NCBI GenBank assembly: GCA_030374765.1
Contig: JARGXX010000020.1
Coordinates: 1 to 64,000, forward strand
DNA length: 64,000 nucleotides
Direction: 5' to 3'
DNA from: Agarophyton chilense
Lineage: Eukaryota; Rhodophyta; Florideophyceae; Gracilariales; Gracilariaceae
Shown here: positions 21,890-33,146 of the stretch, piece after piece
How the letters are laid out: each line of letters starts with the position of its first letter
How positions within the stretch are numbered: position 1 is the first letter of the stretch
The notes under the pieces: generated by a model
The model's database searches: none
What the model saw: the letters and a program-made list of their open reading frames with translations, nothing else
What the model was told of the DNA's origin: nothing
Position numbers and translations under genes: made by a program

Positions 21890-22190
21890 GACGTTTTATA
21901 ATTTCCATTGGGGAAGCCCGAAAGCAGGTAAAGAATTTCCTGTCCCTGTCTGAGACGACGGTGTGTATTGTTCCATGCTTCGAGAAGAAGTGCGTCTCGA
22001 AAGGCTGGATGGTTCTTGTGCGGTGGTGGTCTTACTGGTTGGGACGAAGAATGCCATCGACGGAAATTTGTCCACGAGCACGAGTATAGCATCGAAACAG
22101 TGCTCGGAGACCGGCAGTTCGATGAGGAAGTCGAAGTTGACTATCTCCCAGCACCTGTTCGGGATGCAACAGAATACAAATGACCAATAT
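21890..22190 (-). pseudogene. Ty3/gypsy integrase core fragment
   Basis: FDFLIELPVSEHCFDAILVL followed by VDKFPSMAFFVPTSKTTTAQ matches the first acidic region of gypsy integrase (DFI..LP.S..YDAI.VVVD.FSKM..F.P..K..TA). Nothing else of the enzyme is clear. Old fragment. Confidence 0.7.
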
Positions 22191-22533
22191 GTAGCGGGAA
22201 AAATTCATTTCTTATCTAAAACAATGTTGCGAAACTTTAAATGCATCAGCGTTTTCAACTTTTTTTTATTCTTCCACTATTGCTTGCTGCAAAACTACAT
22301 AAACCATACAAACGGACATTTCTATTAAATCTAACTTAAACATATAGGCAACATGAGTCTGCCCTTGAAACGGAAGAGAACACGGCTTGTAGACTACATA
22401 CGCTTAGAACTTTTCTTTAAATATTTTTTAAGGAGTTGTAATATTCAACCATTTTCGGAGGGTATCTCTCCGAATGATCTTCAGAGTTTGATTCAACCAT
22501 TTTCGGTGGATAAGCTCAACATCGACTAATACA

Positions 22534-22812
22534 TCAGTCCAACGACCTTTTAGGTGCGAAGATAGTCTCTCCGTCTACTACATGTACGAAAATCTGATGT
22601 TCACCAACCTCTGAGGGTTCTACAATTGCAATTGCAGTATTTTGAAACGTTGTCTTTGGTTCAGACCATTCCGATATTAACTGCACCGATTCGGAATCGC
22701 AAGCCTTCATAATTAGTTCTGTCCCAAGTGCCTGATTGCTCTCTACGGACAAAATGTCTTCACTATCTTCTAAAATTGCTTCATGCCTTCGCTTTTTACC
22801 ACTGAGGTACAA
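22534..22812 (-). other. Uncharacterised ORF, 92 aa
   Basis: An acidic stretch (EAILEDSEDILSVES) then IFVHVVDGETIFAPKRSL. It matches no family I know. It lies among gypsy debris on the same strand and may be retroelement-derived. Low confidence that it is a gene. Confidence 0.2.
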
Positions 22813-22829
22813 GCAGTTTTGATAAACTA

Positions 22830-25800
22830 AATTCAGATCTTTTTATTCATCAAATTCTGTTGATCATTTTGCACCCCCTGGCTAGACTAGGTATTGCAAC
22901 AAACAATAGAGAAGTGCATACATTCTAACCATTATGTTCTCAAACTGTTTTTTGACGAGATGGAAACGGGTACGAAAACTGTTCAAGCCGGGCTTCTTGA
23001 ATAGTTCTCCGGACTTCTAAACGTCTTTCGGTTTTTGTGAGCCATCGATTAAGTTTCTCTGAAACTTCTTGCAGTGCTATTTAACGATAGCTGAGTTCTT
23101 TGTTGAGCGAGGCATGGTACATTATTGAAAGACGATGAAGAGTTTGTTGTTCTTCGTTCGTTCTTGTGCTACTTTTAATTTAATAAAGTGCGCTCCACTG
23201 TCAAGAAGGAGAGATGAAATCTCATCGCAGAACAGATTTGCGAAAAAATTTGTTGCGTAGATTTCTAAAACTCACGAGAGCCAAAAAAGCGTTACGCAAC
23301 ACGTCATTTCTTTAATGTACACAACGCTGTGGAACCTACACTGCGCGACGGGCGACACGTGGCACAGCACTCACCACGTATTACAGTACGAAGCCTTTCG
23401 GAGCTCGCGCGCACTTACGTCGCGCTAGAGGCTTCTGGGACAATTGGACAAACCTCACAGCAGCCGAGGGAAGAGGGCCGCTCCACACCGACAATGTTCT
23501 TCGTCTTATATGACGTGTTAAGCCTAACAGTTTTTTTATATTGGCAGTTCACTATCAGACAAATTGTGTTTCGGGACTGTCAATTTTAATATACTAGCGT
23601 CTTTACATTGTACTTGTCTGTTAACAAAAGTACTGTTCTTTCCTATTGTAGAAGTTAGGAGGGTCCAGAGAATGCACATTCTTTTTAAAAACCGTTTTCT
23701 AGTATTAGTTACCTAAAACCAATGCTCTTTAAAGTTTTTATGCCATACTGCTTGTTATCTTTACTAAAAAAAATTTTCAGCCCCATATTCTCACCAGCAG
23801 AAAAAAGAAGCCGGCACTCATGGCCTTTGAACCTTATCTTGCTATCGAAAATTGGAGAATGTGGCATAAAAAGAGCCTTTAAAATAGCTTTCAGAAGTAA
23901 ATCTGAGCCATTTGTGAGGAAGTATTTACCCAGACTGCTGTCATGTTGCTGTTCCCAAAATCATATATCAGCTCCGAAGTTCTCGAACGTTACGAATATG
24001 GCTTTCAGAATTCCAAAAGTTACGAATCCCGGGGAAATATGGCATTGAAGAATAGCTGTAAGGTTTTGAAGAACATATTTAAAAATTTTCAATCTTGTGA
24101 TTGCCAGATTATTTTCATTTTCTAATTCTCAAAAATAAGAGCATCAACCCCAATCGTTCAAGGCACGTTGTCCGTATAATCACATCGCAAATAGGAGAGT
24201 ATGGTTGGGACGACCATACATGAGATCCTTGCTCGTCTTTGCGAAACACTCGTGTCTATGCGTCCAAGAATTGGCCACACATTAAACCAACTGACCTCAT
24301 ATATGGCCAAAATCTTTCTTTGAAAGTGTCTGAAATTCACACAGGATTTAAATTTCAAATTTAGAGCGATGAAGCTTTTGAGTCTTCAACAGAAATAAAA
24401 ACCATTCATCCTTATCACTGACGAAAAGGCTCAGAAACCTGGTTATAGATAGATTTAAATTTCTTCTTTAAAACGATTGATTTTGGGTGTAGCAAACATA
24501 ATTAGGAGCAAGTACAACAATAACTAAATATTTTGGCCAAAGACGTCAAAAGTTAATATCTTGTTTAATCATCTAGTGTTGCATACTTTGAAGGTAAATA
24601 CCAACAAAGGCAGAAGGTTCAAAAATATGTTGCAGTTATGCAGAGTTTGTAGATCGTATTTATTGCGGAAGTACAGAGAAATAAAAATTCTCATATGAGG
24701 CTAATTGACCTCATATGAATCTATCGGCCCAACAGACACTAGTGTTTGATATCTGGTAGCCATCAGACCGGCTGATATTGCCGAAAAGATTTATTGAGCA
24801 ATGTTTGACAGCCACAGACTATCACCTTGTCCACTCCTTCCATCGCTTCTTCACACCGCTCCATCTTTTTTAAGGCACTCTCCACACCTTTGTAAACTTG
24901 GCAAGGCTTACCAATTCTCCTTTAACGAATTGCCAGAGTCCATGAGACCACAGTCAGCGTGCAAAAAGCGCGGAATACCCAAGCGTGAAGAAAAGGAAAG
25001 TGCGCAAAACAAAGCTTTACATCTTCTTCAACAATAAATGTCTGTATTGTGCGCACATGCGATATTTCAGATACTACAGTTTACTGCATACGAAAAGCTC
25101 ACTCAGCAAATAACGAAGAACTTTTACACCAACTTCTCAATCCAGTACAGTTTCACGCCAGAATGCCCCCTGTCTTCACCAAAGTCAGAACAATATGCCC
25201 GTACAACGAATCAAACATGCGCCCTCGATGCGCAACATCTCAACGCGTACATGGCTCAAATAGCAAACGATGGCCGCAAAACATTCCGAAATCCCCTTTC
25301 CTCCAACGAAGCCTGGCGGTCTTTTCGTGCAAGGAACAGGACAAACAAACGGTTCGGAAGTGTGACGACGAAGAGGCCAATGGGGGTTGCAAGTCAGTCG
25401 GTTAGAACAGCAAACGTCTTCAATGCTTCTGTTAGTAATGGTGGGAAAGAAAAGATGGATCCACAGAGTGGGGGAAACGTTGAAGAGAACGTCCCGCTAC
25501 TGGAATTGTGAACGATGAAACAAAGCAGTGTAGCATTCAAGGGAAAAAGAAACGATGTTGAAGCAGACGCCGCATCAACGCTTTTGCGGTTTCGGTTGCG
25601 GTGAGAGCGCTGAAAAGTTGTGCTGTGAAAGTGGAGCTGTTGTCAAATTAGGCCTCCGACGGTATGGAGGGAAATGTGACTTTAGAAACTTGTCTTAAAC
25701 TTGCGTTTGCGAGTGCTGGAAGCGTACTTCTCCCTGCTAAAAATCTCCGTCCCATCTTGCCTTTGGAGAGGGTTACATTCTGTTTCGTACACAAGAAACG

Positions 25801-26836
25801 ATCATCCAAAACAACCTTATTTACAGGCAGTACTTTGAAATTGTCAGATGATAAAATGAGAAAGTAGTTCTAAAAAAAAGTCTTAAAGAAAAACACTCTC
25901 TTTGCAACCTTTATTCAACCTCATGGGTAACCATGTGACATCTTAATTGTTCAGTGAAATTGGATGTCGATATCCCCGAAGCACGCCAGGCCTTTGTGTT
26001 CTTGTACAACAATATCGAATTCAAAATCCTATTGGTGTGGCAAAGGAGCTTTGCTCAGAAATATGGGATCTTTTGAAAACCTTTTTACCACGATCCGCAA
26101 AGCCCTGTTATTTACTTTGGTGTTTGTTGTTCTTAAAGAGCTATCCTACCAAACCAGTGATGAAAGGAATTATCGGAGCTTATAGGAAAACAATGCGTTT
26201 CTGGGCTAAAGTCTAAACCAAACAAATCTAAGCTGTAGCAATTGTACGTTTTGGAATTCTTTTCTTGGACTACTGGGCACAAAAATGACACTTGCATTTA
26301 TCCTTCAAATGATCAAAAATATATATCTGCATTTGAAATCACTGATAAGAGCACGACATGAATACCATTATGGACGTTTGAAGAGTTTTTTTGTAATAGG
26401 TCACAGATTTCGGCATAATATTTCTTTTCATTTTTATCGCTTTTCTCGCAGTTTCTGTCCTATTGCATTTAGAATTTCAGAATTAACCTTCTCTTTTCAG
26501 CGTGAGGCTGTAAACATATCTAAATTTTGACTAAAAACTGCTCTTGGGATTTCATTAGTTTTTCTCAACTTCCTATTGTTTCATGTTCTTTACTTAATCT
26601 ACTATTGAAATAGTACATGCCTCAAAACATTCAAATGATTTGTATTGATATAATTATTGTACGTCTGGCTTCATGAAAAGGAAACTGGTGCGCTTTTGAT
26701 CATAATGTAGTTAAAAGATCGTTTAGCTTATGTTTTATGGTCTGTAGAGAGAGATGCAAAGCTTCTCGATGGGATATAATTGTGGTTCAGTTGCAAAAGG
26801 CTGGTTCGTTTGTGATCGCGCTGGTACGATCTTAGC
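22830..26836. other. AT-rich, gene-poor decayed DNA
   Basis: About 4 kb with raised AT content and only short ORFs lacking family motifs. I see no LTR pair, inverted-repeat pair or satellite here. A minus-strand stretch at about 22930-23130 (RWLTKTERRLEVRRTI) may be further transposon debris. One possible transposase scrap is listed separately. Confidence 0.5.
25038..25511 (+). pseudogene. Possible CENP-B/Tc5-type HTH scrap of a pogo-like transposase
   Basis: The 157-codon ORF contains LNAYMAQIANDGRKTFRNP then LSSNEAWRSFRARNRTN, which resembles the second helix-turn-helix of pogo/Jerky-type transposases (NG..S..W..SFRARN). There is no DDE domain and no inverted repeats. The match is weak, so a chance ORF is possible. 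Confidence 0.3.
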
Positions 26837-27533
26837 ATGGCAGCTGCAGACGAAGAAACAATAATTGGGGCCTCCATAGCTCATCGATTTGATCCGATGC
26901 GACTAGGCCGACCTGCGCATCCGCCTAAATTGACGTCATTTGGTGTTGTGTGATACGATGTCAAAAGGTAACCTTCTTCACACAACTCACTGGTTCTACT
27001 GCAGGGCTGCAAGAGCAATCAACAACAAATTGTTTCCAAAGAAAACACTCTTTTCATATTACGTATTATGAACCGCAGACAGAACAAGAAAACCGCGTTG
27101 TACAACGCAAAACAGAAGAACTGTCTGATAAAGATACGATCGCTGTGCGGCGACGCAGTGCGGCTGCACTTCCAAACCTCCTATGTTTTCCGTGCAAGAA
27201 TTTGAGAGGCGATTCTCTATGACACCAACAGTTTATGAGAAGCTTAGAACCTCTACTTGCGCCTTTGAAGCATTTTTTGTTGCGAAACCGGGCCCTACCG
27301 GACTTCTAGGGGCTAGCACAGACCAAAAGATGTGTGTCGCTTTGATGTAGGTAAGTAGCGGCTGTCTGGAAGATCAGGTGGTCTCGTACATACGGCTTCA
27401 AGAGGACCCTGTTTTAATAGCCTTAACGAAGTTTGCGAAAAATGTTGTTGAATGCTTTAAGGATACATATCTGCGCAGACCGGGAGAAGCTGACATTGCA
27501 AGAACAGAAGAAAAGTACGCTGGTATTTATTGA
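26837..27533 (+). pseudogene. PIF/Harbinger transposase, N-terminal fragment
   Basis: The clear part is frame 27183-27533: EFERRFSMTPTVYEKL, AFEAFFVAKPGPTGLLGAST, DQKMCVALM, DQVVSYIRLQEDPVLIALTK, FAKNVVECFKDTYLRRPGEA. This is the region upstream of the DDE nuclease in Harbinger (DDE_Tnp_4) proteins. One in-frame TAG interrupts it at 27348-27350. The nuclease domain with its catalytic residues is absent; the sequence stops at 27533, 41 bases before gypsy E. A short ORF from 26837 (MAAADEETIIGASIAHRF) may be its N terminus. Confidence 0.75.
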
Positions 27534-27574
27534 TCGAGTACGATGCGTAGGCGGGGTCGGACGACCGGCCGGCG

Positions 27575-27779
27575 TGTAGCGCACGCCACCCACCACAATA
27601 AGGATAGCACCCAAAGTAGACACAAGCATTGTGGGTAACGTCCCAATCCGGGACACAGTAGACACCCACGATAAGTATTTAAGAATGCTCTAAGTTACAT
27701 CTCAGTAAACGAGGGCATCGAACCCACTACACTACAAATTTGCTTTCTCGTTGACGCCAAACGCTGCGGCAACAGCACA
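27575..27779 (+). repeat. Gypsy E 5' LTR
   Basis: TGTAGCGCACGCCA...CAGCACA, with a 3' partner at 32625-32829. It is short for a gypsy LTR. Confidence 0.9.
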
Positions 27780-27894
27780 GTGATCACTGCTTCAACCGTA
27801 ACGATTGAAGTTTTCGATGTTCAACACCTTTCGTTCGATCAACGAAACAATTTCAGCATCCAATGCGTAACCGAACGCGTCCGCTGGCAACGAT

Positions 27895-28695
27895 TTGCCC
27901 CTCGGAGAACCGAGCTTCGTCTCGACGTCCGTCAGTCATCCGCGACTGACCCGCACCGATGCCGCCTCCATCCGAACATTTTTGAACCACTATGATCAAT
28001 ACGCAACTGAAATCAAGGCTCGAGCACTACAGCTGGCTGTTGTAGACTCCACCACCACAGAACCAGTACGTCCGGTTAATCTTACGTATTGTGTCGACCC
28101 CGAATGGCTACAGTCTACGGTAGAGCTTGATTTCATCGATGATGTAGAGAATGTGGAAATTCTTACGGACACTGCTCTCCGAGCGTACTTAGAGTCTAAA
28201 TCCAAAGAGCGCAAAGAAGTCCTCACGATTTCTGCTTTGGATGGGCTAGTAGACAAGAATTTGAAGATCGATATGTCAGACAGGTCTGCCCGATCCAGAA
28301 TGGAATCCGTTTTCACTTCATACATATCAATCTTGCGTAGACATGAGTTGAGTTGGGTAGTCAAGTCCAACCAGAAGACGGCCGTATCGCACATTATATC
28401 TGCAGTAAGGCCCAAATCGCTTCGTATACGAGTGGAAACGGACGTTCAATTTGCGTATGCAGATCTCAGGAAGAACTTTCGTGATTTCATGCAACACGCC
28501 CTCTGTGTGTCAGACGCGTTTGAGATGATCGACAAAGGGCCAGTCCCAAGCAAGGAGAATGGTTATCGGAAATCAGAATCGTCTACACCCAGCAAGTTAC
28601 CCGAAACGGGCAACTTGCAGATGGAACAGAAGGAGAACACGTCGAGGAAGGCGAAATCGAAGCGTTCCGCCCCACCATGCTCCTTCGGTCCATGA
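27895..28695 (+). pseudogene. Gypsy E gag
   Basis: It starts 115 bases after the 5' LTR and runs 266 codons. It is a helical capsid-like protein with a basic, Lys/Ser-rich C terminus (SRKAKSKRSAPP). No canonical CCHC knuckle is visible inside this ORF. Assignment rests on position and composition. Confidence 0.6.
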
Positions 28696-29067
28696 AAACA
28701 GCAAGGACTCCTGCATTGGATTGATGATTGCACATAGTCTACACATGAGCAGAAAAAGAACATGAAATCCGAGCTAGCCGCTTTCAAAGCGTCTAACGGT
28801 CCGGCACGTTCTACACGCTCCCGGAAACAGAGGGAAGGTAACAGTTTTGGCGCCGAAAAGTCTCATGGTAACGCAGTAAAAGGACTACAGGACCCTCAGG
28901 AATCCAATTCAGATGCACAATCCTGTGTTCTCACCGTGTCAGACGGCAGTTCGCTCCTATAGGCTACCGGAAGGTGCGATAATGGAAGTTGCAACAGCAT
29001 TGTTTCCCCTGGCCTCGCCGAGAGAGCTTCCCTTTAGAGAACGGGTAGAATCAAGTCGATCAAACCA

Positions 29068-30423
29068 GTGCACCTCAAAGTGGCTCTCAGGAGAGGAGCT
29101 CAGCATCAGACATTCGCGTTTTCACGGACATGGCAAGTTCCAAGCAAAGTACTCCGACTTGTCTCTGGAAGCCTTGCCCTGGCCAACATCACCTACCTCA
29201 TTTCCGATGATGACCTCTCCTGTGAGGAGCTGCTGATTGGCTTGCCTGTGCTAGAACATCTCCGGGTAGACACAGAGAATTTGCTTGACAACAATCGCAA
29301 CCAATTGGATGGTACTGATTGCTCGAGAGTAGGAAACCTAAGAAGGCGCCCCAATGGCGGTTACGTCAGTCGACTCATGAACTCAGAAGAACCCACAAGC
29401 AGTGACGGTGACTCCAGCTCCAGGACGCGCTTGGACCCGAACAGACCCCACGCGATTTATCACGTCGCACGTTCTGAGGATGACCCATTCCCAGACCCAT
29501 CTTTGCTTGACCCAATTGACTCTGAACAGCATGAGGACGTCGTGACAGCGGTCAATGGAATGACATCCGCCGCTCAATCGCAGGGAATGCCAGCCTCTCA
29601 CGTAACTTCTCTGCAAGGCATCGTACAGGACCACGTTGACATTTTTCGCACCTCGTTATCAGCTGGTCCACCGGCAAAACTCAAACCGCTCAAGATCGAC
29701 CTCACCCCCGACGCACGCCCCGTTCGCGTCAAACTGCGGAATGACTCCCAAGAACAGCGTCAATTCTTGGACAAGTTTGTAGGAAACCTGGTGAAAGCCG
29801 GAATGGTGTATTTCAACACAAGCGCAGCATGGGCCTCTGCCCCACTCCTCGTCCCCAAACCAGGCTCAGTCCGGTTTCGCTTCACTGTAGACTTGCGTCC
29901 TGTGAACAAGTACACCCTTCGGCATCAATTCCCAATGCGCAACGTCGAACAGGAGCTTTGTAAGCTGGCGGGCTCCCGTTATTTCGCTACATTTCACCTC
30001 TCACACGGATATTGGCAGCTTCCTCTCGCCGAGAGCTCTCAACCTCTCCAGTCGTTCATCACCCCGGATGGGATATTCGCTCCAACAAGAGTGCTACATG
30101 GCACTACAAATGCAACCACGCATATGCAGTCGGCCCTAGCCGAAGTCATCCCCGAAGGTCTTCGACCTCATCTACTGTACTGGCTTGATGATATACTCCT
30201 TCATCATGCCACCATTGAAGGCCATGTCAACTGCATCCGCTCTCTTTTCCGGTTGTGTTCTGAGCGACAGATGAAGCAACACCCTGCCAAATGCACCCTT
30301 TTTGCGACTTCCATCAGGTGGTGTGGGAGGATCATATCTGCTGATGGTGTCAAGTACGACCCTCGACAGCTCAACGGCCTCTTTCCCATGGAACCCCCAT
30401 CTTACGGCGCCCACTTACAATAA
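29068..30423 (+). pseudogene. Gypsy E protease end and reverse transcriptase
   Basis: The protease end is suggested by ISDDDLSCEELLIGLPVLE. RT landmarks are LKIDLTPDARPVRVKLR, ASAPLLVPKPGSVRFRFTVD, LRPVNKYTLRHQFPM, FATFHLSHGYWQLPLAESSQ, FAPTRVLHGTTNATTHMQ and LLYWLDDILLHH. The catalytic box reads WLDD rather than the common YVDD/YIDD. The style (HGYWQLPL, RVLHGT) resembles gypsy elements known from oomycetes and some algae. Confidence 0.85.
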
Positions 30424-30435
30424 TTTCTTTGCGCG

Positions 30436-30993
30436 TTGCAGTGGATGAAAACTGGTGTCCCCAATTTTTCCAATCTCATTGACCCACTGCATCACTTCAT
30501 GGAAAAGGTATACCACCAAGCCGGCAAACGCACAACTCGAGCAGTAGCTCGAATTGACTTACGTACCTTCGGATGGGGAGAATTCGAATTACAAGCGTTT
30601 GCAGCCTGCAAAGCGGCTCTGGCGAAACTGGTAACATTGTCTCATCGTGATAAAAATCAGCGCTTGTGCATCTTTACTGACGCATCAGACAGCGTCTGGT
30701 CAGGAATTGTTACGCAGGTACCCTACGATGATTTGAGCCTGCAACACGCGAGTCAACGCCATAGCCCACTTTCATTCTGTTCTGGCCGGTTCAACAGAAC
30801 TCACATTGGCTGGTCCATTCTTGAAAAGGAAGCTTACGCAGTTCTTGCAACACTGGACCGCATGCACTGGCTGGTAGCAACCCCCAATGGTTTTGACCTT
30901 TTCACGGATCATAAAAACCTAATTCTTCTTTTTGATCCACTTGCAGTCGCACCTGACCTGTCTCAGACTTCAGTCCGAAAGGTCCTTAGATGA
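30436..30993 (+). pseudogene. Gypsy E RNase H
   Basis: FACKAALAKLVTLSHRD, LCIFTDASDSVWSGIVTQV, LSFCSGRFNRTHIGWSILEK and DLFTDHKNLILLFDP are the RNase H blocks of gypsy pol, with acidic residues in TDAS, EKEA and TDHKN. Confidence 0.85.
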
Positions 30994-31101
30994 GCCGTAC
31001 GTCTTAGCATGTATGACTACACCTGCTTCCACATAAAGGGCACGGACAATGTCTGAGCAGACCTACTGGGAAGATGGTGAGCCCCAGGCACAGTACGACG
31101 A

Positions 31102-32313
31102 TTGATCAGAATCCCCGAGCTTCTATCCTCTTCCACTGAAGACTTCGAGTGGCCATCGCAGAAGGAGATCTTCACAACACAGGAAGCAAACCGCAACTCC
31201 CGCCCAAATGACCTACAAGTGAAACACGACCTATGGAGGAGCCCGAGCACGGACGCCATATGGATACCAGATAGTGAAAGGGACCTGCATCTTCTTCTTT
31301 GCATCATCGCTCACACTGGACCCAGTGGTCATCCCGGCAGCAAAGCTACCCTACGTATACTACAGCAACACTTTTTTTGGTCCACCATGACAGCCGACGT
31401 TGCAGACTTCGTTCAGGCTTGTATTCACTGCCTCTCAACAGTTGGCGGTGAGAAAGTCCCGCGCCCTTTCGGTCCTGCCTTTCACGGTACAGCGCCAAAC
31501 GATCTTGTTCAGTTCGACTATTTGGAAATTGGGCCGAGCCGCACTAGTGAGAAACACCTCCTACTACTCATGGATGACCACTCTGAGTACAAATGGCTTT
31601 TCCCATTTCCAAACACTTCAGCCGAGAACGCAGCGAACGCTCTCATCGATTGGTGTGCCGCCTTAGCTGTCCCGCATAGGTTCATGTCAGACGGTCCAAC
31701 ACACTTCCGAAATGAGACACTTCGTTTGGTCTCAAAGGGTTTCAAAGTCCCACATCATTTCACCGTACCATATACCCCTTGGAGCAACGGTGCCGTCGAG
31801 CGCTTGGGCAAGGAAGTACTTCGTGCGTTCCGCGCTATTGTCTCTGAACTGTGCATGGATATGAAAGAATGGCCTGATCTAGTTCCTATCATTCAGAGTG
31901 CTCTGAACAGTGCACCATCTCCACATCGCCGCAATGTCCCACCCGTCACAGCTTTCACTGGATCGAAACCGACACCACCCATTTCCACCTTTCTACGGAC
32001 ATCCACGGAAACAACAATGACTCTTGCGGAGGCAGCTGACCAACGCTTGCTCAACACCAAGTTCTTGAAGCAAGCTGTAGCTGAATTGCACCCTCTGATA
32101 CAGTCCGCACTGCAGAACAACCGGGAAAAATCGCGCACATGCGCGTCTAGAGAGAAACTGGCAAATTTTGATGTAGTTGATTTTGTCTTGGTCGCTCCTG
32201 ACGACTTTCACGCAGGCGAAAAACTTGCGCTCCGCTGGCGGGGACCGCGCAGAGTGGTGAGAGCGATTTCAGACTTTTTTTTCAGGTGGAGGACCTACGG
32301 AACAACACTGTAG
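31102..32313 (+). pseudogene. Gypsy E integrase
   Basis: Zinc-binding HH-CC (IIAHTGPSGHPGSKATLRIL, CIHCLS) is followed by the core: LVQFDYLEIGPS, LLLMDDHSEYKWLFPF, FMSDGPTHFRNETL and VPYTPWSNGAVERLGKEVLR. The C-terminal part has FDVVDFVLVAPDD and LRWRGPRRVVRAI. Confidence 0.88.
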
Positions 32314-32624
32314 AAAGAATTCATGGAAGCAGGCTGAAGTTTTACAGAGACGCCTCTTTAAACACTGAATCTATTCTCCCGCATGTTCTCGCTTCGGAAA
32401 CTGGAATGCCTCTAGCGCGCTTACTGAAACTTGTGGAAATGGCGGATGGTTTGAAGGTACGCGTGTGCTGGAAAGGACTGCCGAACAATGAAGACACTTT
32501 GGAATCGATAGAACAAATCAACGAAGACGTCCCAGTCACGTTTTCTCGCTTGCTGAAGCGAAAAAACGGTCCTGCACTTTTGTGGACAAAGTTCTTGACG
32601 CACTCTCTCTCTGAAAGAGGGGAG
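32286..32624 (+). pseudogene. Gypsy E chromodomain-like tail
   Basis: VRVCWKGLPNNEDTLESIEQ then EDVPVTFSRLL resembles a chromodomain (V.WKG....TWE....). It precedes the purine tract and 3' LTR, the usual place in chromoviruses. Confidence 0.6.
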
Positions 32625-32829
32625 TGTAGCGCACGCCACACACCACAATTAGGATAGCACCCAAAGTAGACACAAGCATTGTGGGTAGCTTCCCAATCCG
32701 GGACACAGTAGACACCCACGATAAGTATTTAAGACTGCTCTAAGTTACATCTCAGTAAACGAGGGCATCGAACCCACTACACTACAACTTTGCTTTCTCG
32801 TTGACGCCAAGCGCTGCAGCAACAGCACA
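32625..32829 (+). repeat. Gypsy E 3' LTR
   Basis: Partner of 27575-27779; begins TGTAGCGCACGCCACACACC. Confidence 0.9.
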
Positions 32830-33146
32830 CGGCAGCGGTCTACGCAAAATGCAAGGACAGAGCAGCCACCAAGTTCTCAGAGATGTCTCTCTCTCTGAGG
32901 TTGCCCCCTTTCTCCAGACAGCTCTGTCTGGAGGTTGGCTTATTTGATGTGTGTCTGGGTGGGGCTATTACTCTTTTGTAAACCACCAACGTCTGCGTAG
33001 GTTGCGAGCGCGATTTTGTTTATACCCTGAATGGGTAGTTTCTTTTTTTCACAACGCTGGGTTTCCGATGCAAGTGCGATGCATTCGCTAGATACCAGAA
33101 TGGTCGTAGTATCAACAGTCCTCCATAATCATATAGCGTTGTCTGA
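32830..33146. other. Spacer between gypsy E and fragment H
   Basis: No gene. It holds a perfect 10-bp hairpin CTCCAGACAG-CT-CTGTCTGGAG (32912-32933) and, just before it, a CTCAGAGA/TCTCTGAG inverted repeat. Part may be the LTR of fragment H. Confidence 0.5.

Larger units (their letters stand above)
27575..32829 (+). mobile_element. Ty3/gypsy element E, full length
   Basis: Two 205-bp LTRs (27575-27779, 32625-32829) enclose gag, protease, RT, RNase H, integrase and a chromodomain-like tail. The purine tract GAAAGAGGGGAG precedes the 3' LTR. Flanking 5-mers are CGGCG and CGGCA, a target duplication with one change. The LTRs differ at about 8 of 205 positions (about 4%), making E older than gypsy B. 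It has a small number of breaks. Confidence 0.9.

Noticed and set aside
23329-24125. Several 60-108 codon ORFs in the AT-rich stretch
   Set aside because: Short, no motif, in a region without other gene signals.
27341-27356. Splice donor GTAAGT in the Harbinger fragment directly after TAG
   Set aside because: The transposase frame continues unchanged across the site, so this is an in-frame stop, not an intron start.
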